NCBI RefSeq assembly: GCF_001590905.1 | Contig: NZ_BCTT01000002.1 | Location: forward strand, 1 to 64,000 | Direction: 5' to 3' | Origin: Serratia grimesii NBRC 13537 | Lineage (GTDB): Bacteria; Pseudomonadota; Gammaproteobacteria; Enterobacterales; Enterobacteriaceae | DNA length: 64,000 bases | Part shown: positions 1 through 6,436 of the stretch, piece after piece | Layout: the number at the start of each line of letters is the position of its first letter | How positions within the stretch are numbered: the first letter of the stretch is position 1 | The notes under the pieces: model-generated | The model's database searches: none | What the model was told of the DNA's origin: nothing | The model's input: the letters and a program-made list of their open reading frames with translations, nothing else | Position numbers and translations under genes: made by a program

Positions 1-2
1 TA

Positions 3-119
3 CAGGCCTATATGCTAGCCAATAAGGCAGAAGCGGCATTCCGGCTTTTGCAGCAATACGGCCCAGAGCTGATCGTACCCGACTATATCCAGGAGGCGCT
101 AGCATGGATAAGAGAGTGA
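3..119 (+). CDS. C-terminal end of a gene entering from the left, possibly an OLD-family nuclease (GajA-like)
   Basis: An open frame runs from the left edge to a TGA at 117-119, giving 38 residues that end in PDYIQEALAWIRE. The start lies outside the window. The tail alone does not identify the family. The only clue is context: the next reading frame starts inside this one (ATG at 104) and begins like a UvrD-type helicase. An OLD-family ATP-dependent nuclease followed by an overlapping UvrD-like helicase is the layout of Gabija (GajA-GajB) defence systems. The GajA assignment is therefore an inference from arrangement, not from a motif seen here. Confidence 0.4.
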   Translation, partial: QAYMLANKAEAAFRLLQQYGPELIVPDYIQEALAWIRE

Positions 120-163
120 TATTCGCTGTTGCCGGTTCGGGTAAAACCACGCTGCTTCATTAG
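104..163 (+). pseudogene. Truncated UvrD/GajB-like helicase start (P-loop only)
   Basis: ATG at 104 overlaps the end of the preceding frame by 16 bp and gives only 19 codons before a TAG at 161-163. The peptide contains AVAGSGKTTLL, a Walker A motif with the A-x-A-G-S-G-K-T form typical of superfamily 1 UvrD/Rep helicases, which place it right at the N-terminus. A real helicase would be several hundred residues long, so this is a 5' stub. The sequence that follows has no helicase-like frame and holds a recombinase fragment on the opposite strand, so a deletion or insertion junction probably lies near 155-170. Confidence 0.55.
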
Positions 164-216
164 TGATAACTCTTTTGGGGAGCCAGACTGATAAACTGGA
201 GATATATAGGTACTGA

Positions 217-597
217 TTAAGAACTCAATGAATCGGATAACGGCCCGTGCGCGCAAAGCATTTGCTGTAACTGACAGAGGAAAGCTATTACACCAGAGGG
301 CGTGGAGCGTCCAGACTCTAGGTAGTGAAAAAATGTTGTCATTTCGTCAATGGCAATCTTTGGATTGTGCATGGATACATTGAAACTGTGGCAAAACGTC
401 ACACTGTGTTTCTGCAAACAGAACTCATAGAAGAACTTGATAGCCTGGAGTGATGCTGACTGGGTTGATAACGAACGAAAGCCGAGGTGATCAACGCAGT
501 AACGCAATGGATAGAGAAGAGGCAAGCAGGTTACCATATCCATTAACATCCACTGGCGTCGGTGACCAGGCACATCGAGCTGGGTCAGTGAGAACAT
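217..597 (-). pseudogene. N-terminal fragment of a tyrosine recombinase/integrase
   Basis: A 126-codon frame starts with ATG at 597 and stops at 217. Its central part (YPLRYCVDHLGFRSLSTQSA, then KFFYEFCLQKH) resembles the SAM-like core-binding N-terminal domain of phage-type integrases, with the pattern of leucines, the STQ segment and the following aromatic helix. The catalytic domain with the R-H-R-Y residues is absent: intact relatives are several times longer, and the last 30 residues look like read-through after the break. It sits next to the truncated helicase start and is best read as debris of an integrated island. Identification rests on resemblance only. Confidence 0.5.
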
Positions 598-832
598 GAA
601 TGATCAGTCCTGACAACATAACAAACATGAACCAAAATCTACTATGAACATAACAACAAAAACGCGAGCATTATCATAAAAGGTAACTGTCTGATTTGTA
701 GCATGGGTAGAGCGACTCATGAAGTTATTAATCAATGTAGGTTATTTAACATAATATACATTATGCGCACCAAGGTGGCGTTACGTGATATCTACAGTTT
801 TGGCTTTGTCATGGCCTTCATCCATGTAATGT
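598..832. other. Gene-free junction between island debris and the methyltransferase
   Basis: No convincing gene. AT-rich sequence upstream of the recombinase fragment. It contains an inverted repeat at 750-765 (CATAAT, 4 bases, ATTATG) followed by GCGCACC. Such a short dyad next to a recombinase fragment could be the remains of an element end, but no matching second copy was seen in the window. Confidence 0.3.
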
Positions 833-1441
833 TCAGGCTGTTCTTTGCGCCAGCCACACTGTACGACCTTGGCATTCAGGATCTTCAAAAACCATATTCA
901 CGACATCAAAGCCATTTTCATGCAGCAACTGCTGATACTCTGTTGGCGACAAACTTGAATGATACAGCGGCTCCCCTTGAAACTCGCCAATAGCTTCGCC
1001 ATCGCTGGTGCCGCTGGTAAACATCAATGCCGCTTTACTCTTGGCATGTGCTGCGAAAATTTTAAACATCTGGCGTTGGTCATCACGCGGTAAATGAAAA
1101 AAACTATCCCAGGCGATCAGCCCATCAAACATTTCATTGAGCGCTAATGTGCGCATATCTATCACGCGCCACTGCTGATGTGGGAATTTTTTCTGGCATG
1201 CATCAATCATCGATTGCGAACTATCAATCCCCATAACGTCGAAACCCCGCTGACTAAAATATGCAGCAATTGGCATGCCGTTCCCACATCCGATATCCAA
1301 TAACTTCCCGGTTACTGGCACCAAACTCAAAAATCTGTCCAACCATGGCTGCTCAAAGAGATCCGTTGGTCGTAGTTTTTCCCAGGCTTCGGCATGCTGC
1401 TCATATAATGAGATGATTTTCCCTGCTGAAGAATGTGTCAT
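833..1441 (-). CDS. Class I SAM-dependent methyltransferase
   Basis: A 202-residue protein with the glycine-rich AdoMet-binding motif I (KLLDIGCGNGMP, residues about 46-57). An acidic residue at the end of strand 2 (VMGIDSSQSMID) would contact the ribose, and a motif IV-like stretch follows (FDGLIAWDSFFHL). This is the Methyltransf_11/25 type, which acts in the cytoplasm on small molecules. The substrate cannot be read from the sequence. It is transcribed leftward toward the island debris, with about 490 bp of non-coding sequence upstream that carries two strong palindromes. Length is normal for a compact small-molecule methyltransferase. Confidence 0.85.
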   Translation of the reverse strand: MTHSSAGKIISLYEQHAEAWEKLRPTDLFEQPWLDRFLSLVPVTGKLLDIGCGNGMPIAAYFSQRGFDVMGIDSSQSMIDACQKKFPHQQWRVIDMRTLALNEMFDGLIAWDSFFHLPRDDQRQMFKIFAAHAKSKAALMFTSGTSDGEAIGEFQGEPLYHSSLSPTEYQQLLHENGFDVVNMVFEDPECQGRTVWLAQRTA

Positions 1442-1743
1442 TTACCCTCCCATATTTTCAACATGTGCTTGAATCGACGGAATTTTATGATGACCGGACA
1501 TAAATTTACTGTTATCTGCCTCAACCCTTGGTTACTGGCTTAAATATAGCCTCAAAACCCGCTCTTTTTTGATCGCGCTACGTGAAATCTGAGAAATGTT
1601 GGCTGTATTATCCTTGCAGAATTCACCAAAACGCACCGTTATAAGCATCTATTGAAAGCATAAAATGAGGCTTTTACGTGGCTGTGTATCAAGATGCCTT
1701 AACTGAACAATGCATTCTAATTTGGAACAACAGGAAAGGTTTT

Positions 1744-1758
1744 TGTGACATTGTCACA
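1744..1758. promoter_or_regulatory. Perfect 7-1-7 palindrome, copy 1
   Basis: TGTGACATTGTCACA is a perfect inverted repeat around one base. The inner 13 bases recur at 1864-1876. It resembles a regulator binding site; the arms match the CRP half-site but the spacing is one base short for CRP. It lies about 300 bp upstream of the methyltransferase start. Confidence 0.45.
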
Positions 1759-1852
1759 TGGCTATCTGCCAGGCAGATTCTCTGTAGCCTACATACTCAG
1801 GATATTTGTGGTCTATTACGGGTTGAAAGCCAACTAAATCAGCATTAATTCG

Positions 1853-1887
1853 GATGGATTTAGGTGACATTGTCACTTAAATCCATC
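1853..1887. repeat. Long palindrome containing copy 2 of GTGACATTGTCAC
   Basis: The arms GATGGATTTA-G-GTGACA and TGTCAC-T-TAAATCCATC pair over 17 positions around a single T, with only one G/T mismatch, which is a G-U pair in RNA. It begins about 40 bp past the dsdX stop codon on the minus strand, so it could fold as a hairpin at the end of the dsdX transcript. There is no clear U-run after it. The core is shared with the palindrome at 1744-1758. Confidence 0.5.
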
Positions 1888-1927
1888 TTGTTACCCACTT
1901 ATAGATACAGTCCTTACCGGCTCAGTT

Positions 1928-3265
1928 TCAGATTACATATGAAAGCAAGAAGGTCATTCCCAGTGCCAATACTGAAGCGATAAAGGTTGCTGTGGTGTAG
2001 TATTTGAAGGTTTCATTTAGCGTCGCACCACAATATTGCTTCACCAACCAGAATAACGAATCCGTCACGATGGTACAGCCTATGGCGCCAGAGCCAATGG
2101 CAATCGTCACAATCTCCGGGCTAACATTGGGATAAAGCGACAACATTGGCGCGACAATCGCTGTCGCCCCCATCATGGCAACGGTGGCGGAGCCCACGGC
2201 GGCATGTAAAATGAGTGCAACCAACCAAGCCAGCAGAATCGGATGCATATGCAGGTTGGACAGCATCAGTGCCAGGGTGTCCGCTAACCCGCTGGTTTTC
2301 AAAATACTATTGAATGCCCCGCCAGCACCGATGATCAACAAGATATTGGCGATAGAAGAAAAACCGGTTTCTGTGTGGCTCAACAGGGCGCTCATCCCCA
2401 TATGGCGGCGTATCCCAAGCACGTAATAAGCCACGAACACAGCAATAAACATGGCGATAATCGGGTTACCGATAAACTCCATTGCAGCAAACAAGTGCCC
2501 TTCTTTACTCAGATTCAGCTCAGCGACCGTTTTAACAAGCATCAGCACGATCGGCAGCAAAACGGTAAACAGCGTTGCGCCAAGGGATGGTAATGTATGT
2601 TCTTCCCGCACGGCCAGATTTGAAAACTCTGGCGGTACCGCTTTAAACGGCAAGCGTTTACCCAGCAATTTCAGGAACAACGGCCCCCCGACCAGTGATG
2701 CCGTCAGCCCGACGATCAGCCCATAGACAATCACCGTGCCCACGTCTGCACCCAGCTTGTTTGTTACAAACAACGCGGCTGGATGAGGAGGAACGACGCA
2801 GTGCACCGCCATTAGCGCAGTACACAAAGGAATCGCCAACTTCAGCAATGAGGTATTGGTTTTTCTGGCGATAGAGAATGCCAATGGGATCAGTAAAACC
2901 ACACCCACTTCAACAAACAGGGTGATGCCGCAAACCAAGCCGACCAACACCATAATGACATCGACAGAAAGCCAACGGCAACGCTGCAGCGCAATACCAA
3001 TTCGCTCTGCCGCACCAGAAACCTCCATCATCTTGCCCAGGATGGTGCCCAATCCTATGACAGCAGCCAAGAAACCTAACGTGCTACCAATGCCATTTTC
3101 GATGGCATTGACCATATCAATCGGTCCCATGCCCATCATGCCACCGACAAAAAAGCTCGCTAGCAACAACGCCAAAAATGGGTGAAATTTAAATTTAACG
3201 ATGGTCAAAATGATAAGCGCAATACTGGCGATCAGCGTGACAGCAACCCAAACGTGTGAATCCAT
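1928..3265 (-). CDS. dsdX: D-serine permease DsdX (GntP family)
   Basis: A 445-residue, highly hydrophobic inner-membrane protein of the gluconate permease (GntP) family. The sequence follows E. coli DsdX almost throughout, for example VKFKFHPFLALLLASFFVG near the start, CTALMAVHCVVPPHPAALF in the middle and WLVKQYCGATLNETFKYYTT near the end, so D-serine:H+ symport is the expected function. ATG at 3265 is chosen because AGGGGA lies upstream at good spacing; an in-frame TTG six codons earlier has no such support. It is divergent from dsdC. In E. coli dsdA follows dsdX directly; here the next genes are unrelated and dsdA lies at 54.3 kb. Confidence 0.93.
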   Translation of the reverse strand: MDSHVWVAVTLIASIALIILTIVKFKFHPFLALLLASFFVGGMMGMGPIDMVNAIENGIGSTLGFLAAVIGLGTILGKMMEVSGAAERIGIALQRCRWLSVDVIMVLVGLVCGITLFVEVGVVLLIPLAFSIARKTNTSLLKLAIPLCTALMAVHCVVPPHPAALFVTNKLGADVGTVIVYGLIVGLTASLVGGPLFLKLLGKRLPFKAVPPEFSNLAVREEHTLPSLGATLFTVLLPIVLMLVKTVAELNLSKEGHLFAAMEFIGNPIIAMFIAVFVAYYVLGIRRHMGMSALLSHTETGFSSIANILLIIGAGGAFNSILKTSGLADTLALMLSNLHMHPILLAWLVALILHAAVGSATVAMMGATAIVAPMLSLYPNVSPEIVTIAIGSGAIGCTIVTDSLFWLVKQYCGATLNETFKYYTTATFIASVLALGMTFLLSYVI

Positions 3266-3472
3266 AGCCTCTATCCCCTGCAATTAACCTGCCTTCATTG
3301 GACAGGAAAACGGCGATCGGTGACAAACGATAAAAATCCACGCTCACATGAGTAAAACAGAATCAAACGAGTGACTTACGCCAAGAAATGGTGCAATTTA
3401 GCGACATGGGTCAAGTTTACTCACCAGACTAGTGCGCTAAGCGCAGATATTTTTTAAGTTCCAGGGGGCGTT
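3266..3472. promoter_or_regulatory. dsdX-dsdC divergent promoter region
   Basis: A 207-bp intergenic region that must carry both promoters. It contains a small palindrome GCGCTAAGCGC at 3434-3444 near the dsdC start. DsdC is known to activate dsdXA from this position in E. coli. No confident operator could be assigned by eye. Confidence 0.4.
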
Positions 3473-4414
3473 ATGGCGGTAAATCACCTGCTAACAGGTC
3501 AACATCGTTCACTTAATGGTTGGCAATTATCACGGTTGTATACGTTTGAAGTCGCTGCGCGTCATGAATCTTTTGCGATGGCAGCTGATGAGCTTTCAGT
3601 CAGTCCTAGCGCGGTCAGTCATAACATTAATCAACTTGAGGCAAACCTGGGTATTCAGCTGTTTGTCCGCTCTCATCGTAAGGTGGAACTCACCACAGAA
3701 GGCAAACGGGTTTTTTGGGCGCTGAAGTCTTCATTCGGTACTCTGAACCAAGAGATTTTGGATATCAAAAATCAGGCGTTGTCAGGGTCGTTAACCGTTT
3801 ACTCACGGCCGTCGATTGCCCAGTGTTGGATCGTGCCGGCACTGGCGGATTTCTCTCGCCGTTATCCTGCTATTAATCTGACCATTCTAACCGGTAATGA
3901 AAATGTGAACTTCCAGCGGGCGGGGATCGATCTGGCGGTGTATTTTGATGCGACGCCGTCTTCACAGCTCCATTATCAATACCTGATGGATGAGGCGATC
4001 ATTCCCGTATGTAGCCCGGAGTACGCCAATAAATTTGAGTTGGTCAACTTTCCAGGCAACCTCTCCCATTGTACTCTGCTCCATGATCGGCAAGCCTGGA
4101 GCTATGACTCCGGTACCGATGAATGGCACAGTTGGGCGCAGCATTTCGGCGTAAATCTGGATACATCTCCGGGCATAGGATTCGATCGATCCGATCTGGC
4201 CGTCACTGCGGCCATGAACCATGTCGGCGTTGCTATGGGTCGTAAACGTTTGATCGGTAAACAACTCAGTACCGGTGAACTCGTGGCACCCTTCCCCAAA
4301 ATGGAGCTGAAATGCGATCAACACTACTATGTGTCGACGCTTTCCGACCGCCAGTGGCCAAAAATTGATGCGTTCATTATTTGGTTAAAGGCATTGGGAG
4401 AACAACCCGCGTAA
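3473..4414 (+). CDS. dsdC: D-serine operon activator DsdC (LysR family)
   Basis: A 313-residue LysR-type regulator. The N-terminal winged helix-turn-helix spans about residues 20-80 (ELSVSPSAVSHNINQLE is the recognition region), followed by the two-lobed effector domain. Long segments match E. coli DsdC, including LFVRSHRKVELT, LTVYSRPSIAQCW and TDEWHSWAQHF. It is divergent from dsdX, the classical arrangement for an activator that responds to D-serine. The 3' end overlaps the end of the convergent hydroxyacid dehydrogenase by 38 bp. A GGGGG-rich ribosome site precedes the ATG (ttccagggggcgtt). Confidence 0.93.
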   Translation: MAVNHLLTGQHRSLNGWQLSRLYTFEVAARHESFAMAADELSVSPSAVSHNINQLEANLGIQLFVRSHRKVELTTEGKRVFWALKSSFGTLNQEILDIKNQALSGSLTVYSRPSIAQCWIVPALADFSRRYPAINLTILTGNENVNFQRAGIDLAVYFDATPSSQLHYQYLMDEAIIPVCSPEYANKFELVNFPGNLSHCTLLHDRQAWSYDSGTDEWHSWAQHFGVNLDTSPGIGFDRSDLAVTAAMNHVGVAMGRKRLIGKQLSTGELVAPFPKMELKCDQHYYVSTLSDRQWPKIDAFIIWLKALGEQPA

Positions 4415-5339
4415 TTGCCGGCTCCCCGCGAAAATATGCGTTGAGATTATCGAGAACCAACTGCGCCGTTGCCGCTATCGCTTCAGGTGATCGTCCTGCA
4501 ATATGCGGTGTCAGAATCACATGGGTAGACTGGGTTAACTCGATAGGTACCGTGGGTTCACCCTCCACCACATCCAGCGCGGCGCCAGCAATCCGATGGT
4601 GTTTGAGAGCATCAATCAAGGCTAACGTGTCCACCACACTGCCGCGGGCAATGTTGATCAAAAATCCGCTGGGACCGAGAGCCGTCAACACGGCTGCGTC
4701 CACTATATGCCGGGTAGCGCTGCCGCCTGGCGTCGCGATAACCATAAAGTCAGCCCACTCCGCCAAGGCAATCAAGGTCGGGAAATAGAGGTAAGGTGTG
4801 TCTGCGCGCGGCCTACGATTGTGGTAAGCCACCGGCATGCCAAACCCCATGGCTCCTCGGTGAGCAATTTGCATACCGATGTTGCCTAGCCCAAGAATGC
4901 CAAGCTTTTTATCGGAGATCATGGGCCGCGCTTGCCGTGCTTGCTTCCATTCGCCTTTGCGCACTGCCGCATCAGCCTGCGGGATCCCACGAGCAATCGC
5001 CATCAGCAACGCAATGGCGTGATCAGCGACCGAGGCATCATTGGTACCGGGACCGTGGGTCACAATAATGCCGCGCGCTTGCGCTGCAACAACATCAACA
5101 TTCTCATAGCCAGCGCCCTGCGCACAGATGATCTCCAGGGCTGGCAACATAGCCATTTCGTCTCTGCTAAGCCCCGTAGAACCGTTGGTGAGTACAGCCT
5201 GGATCTTGGCAGCAATATTTGGCGCTAGCATGACCCAATCCGCCACCGAGGTCGCGGTGTGCACATAAAAGCCAGCCCGTTCCAATTGCAGTCGAAACTC
5301 GGGTGCCAGTTCAACAATGATCAGCAGATGACGACGCAT
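4377..5339 (-). CDS. D-isomer-specific 2-hydroxyacid dehydrogenase
   Basis: A 320-residue NAD(P)-dependent oxidoreductase of the D-2-hydroxyacid dehydrogenase family. The Rossmann motif GLGNIG is at 150-155. The catalytic triad of the family is present: Arg232 (NIARGSVV), Glu259 (VVEGEP) and His279 (TPHIAG). These enzymes interconvert 2-oxoacids and D-2-hydroxyacids, with glyoxylate/hydroxypyruvate reductases as close relatives. Hydroxypyruvate would be a plausible substrate beside a D-serine locus, but that is inference. It is convergent with dsdC with a 38-bp coding overlap, unusually large for unrelated genes. Confidence 0.88.
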   Translation of the reverse strand: MRRHLLIIVELAPEFRLQLERAGFYVHTATSVADWVMLAPNIAAKIQAVLTNGSTGLSRDEMAMLPALEIICAQGAGYENVDVVAAQARGIIVTHGPGTNDASVADHAIALLMAIARGIPQADAAVRKGEWKQARQARPMISDKKLGILGLGNIGMQIAHRGAMGFGMPVAYHNRRPRADTPYLYFPTLIALAEWADFMVIATPGGSATRHIVDAAVLTALGPSGFLINIARGSVVDTLALIDALKHHRIAGAALDVVEGEPTVPIELTQSTHVILTPHIAGRSPEAIAATAQLVLDNLNAYFRGEPAITRVVLPMPLTK

Positions 5340-5725
5340 GGGAATACTCCAGCAAAGTGCTCATATTCAGCATAGCGTAATGATCCTCATGCCTCACGAC
5401 GGAAAGTGCGAACAGCCAGGGGCAATCATACAAAAAGTAATGTCACACTTCCTAAAGCAAGTATTAATTTCCGTCGCAGATTACCGCGTCATTTACCTTG
5501 ATACTTTCGATGAAAAATCCATCAGCGAAGTTATAACACCTATTTTATTGCCAGTATTATTCGCCAATGTAATCACGGTGACTATTAATGCTCAAAATGG
5601 TTGATAACGTGAGATGAATGGCATTTTACTTTGCGAATTAGCTAACTATGCATAAAATGTTTTAACATTTGCAGCATAAAACAGTACAATCCCGCCCGTT
5701 AATATCACGCTATTTTAGGATATAT
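5340..5725. other. Gene-free region upstream of the copper genes
   Basis: AT-rich intergenic sequence between two divergent genes. An 88-codon frame here lacks a ribosome site and any recognisable character, so it was not called. The region should contain the promoters of the hydroxyacid dehydrogenase and of the DUF2946 gene. Confidence 0.4.
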
Positions 5726-6193
5726 GTGTCGTTAATTCGAACTGCCACATCGCGAAGCTATCTCCCAGCTTGTTTGGGGATTTTTGCGATCCTGATGTTG
5801 TTCATCGCTCCGGTGATCTCTCGATCGCTGGAGCATGCACGCGTCGGGCAGTCTGAATCTGCGGGTATGTCTGATTGCGGTATGGATATGTCGATGCCCA
5901 TGCATCATGAGCCGCCGCCAGCCCAGACCAGTAAGGTCAACTCGCACAGCATGCCGATGTCCATGCAGACCGGCAGCCACAATATGGCGATGATGATGGA
6001 TGACAGCGCCTGTGGATATTGCGTATTGCTTATCCATGTGCCGCTGTTGGACCTGGCCTACTCCCCTCTGTTCTGGTCAGGTTCGTTGCTGTCACGCGCA
6101 CCACCCGCTCATTATATCTTTCCATTATTCGCCCACGCGATCCACGCCGAGTCGCAGCCGCGCGCTCCACCAGCATCACCTCCTCTGATTTAA
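5726..6193 (+). CDS. DUF2946-type Met/His-rich protein, probably copper-related
   Basis: A 155-residue protein with one N-terminal membrane anchor (about residues 12-32, LPACLGIFAILMLFIAPVIS). A Met/His/Asp-rich stretch follows (CGMDMSMPMHHEPPP, then SMPMSMQ and NMAMMMDD), and a CGYC motif precedes a second hydrophobic segment. This is the pattern of DUF2946 proteins, which commonly accompany copper uptake or resistance genes; Met- and His-rich runs bind Cu(I)/Cu(II). GTG at 5726 is chosen because AGGA lies 5 bases upstream; an in-frame TTG at 5669 lacks a ribosome site. The copper receptor gene follows 243 bp downstream on the same strand. Confidence 0.75.
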   Translation: MSLIRTATSRSYLPACLGIFAILMLFIAPVISRSLEHARVGQSESAGMSDCGMDMSMPMHHEPPPAQTSKVNSHSMPMSMQTGSHNMAMMMDDSACGYCVLLIHVPLLDLAYSPLFWSGSLLSRAPPAHYIFPLFAHAIHAESQPRAPPASPPLI

Positions 6194-6436
6194 AAATTAA
6201 TAGACCGCAGCCAAATAACACCTGTTGAAATGATTCAACCAGGCGGGTTAATCACGCCTGTAGATTCTATTGCTGCAAGTCATTATTCATCGCAACCCTT
6301 CTGACGTTATTTTTGTCGTCAAAACTGGGCCAAGATTTTATTAACGGCGGCGTTATGCTCCGGGCATATTTACGTCTCAATAATAGTCTGTTGCGGTGAA
6401 AGCTATTTTTAGCGTCAAAATTTGCATTAAGGAACG

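Larger units (their letters stand above)
1442..1927. other. Gene-free region between dsdX and the methyltransferase
   Basis: No reading frame here looks coding. It must carry the methyltransferase promoter on its left side and the dsdX transcript end on its right side. The notable content is two copies of the palindrome GTGACATTGTCAC, annotated separately. Confidence 0.5.

Noticed and set aside
703-993. 96-codon plus-strand frame at the right of the island debris
   Set aside because: Mostly antisense to the methyltransferase gene, with no recognisable protein character.
1744-1758. CRP binding site
   Set aside because: The arms match TGTGA/TCACA but the spacer is 5 bases, not 6, so it was left as an unassigned palindrome.
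5338-5604. 88-codon plus-strand frame in the gap before the DUF2946 gene
   Set aside because: It overlaps the start codon of the divergent dehydrogenase, has no ribosome site and reads like non-coding sequence.
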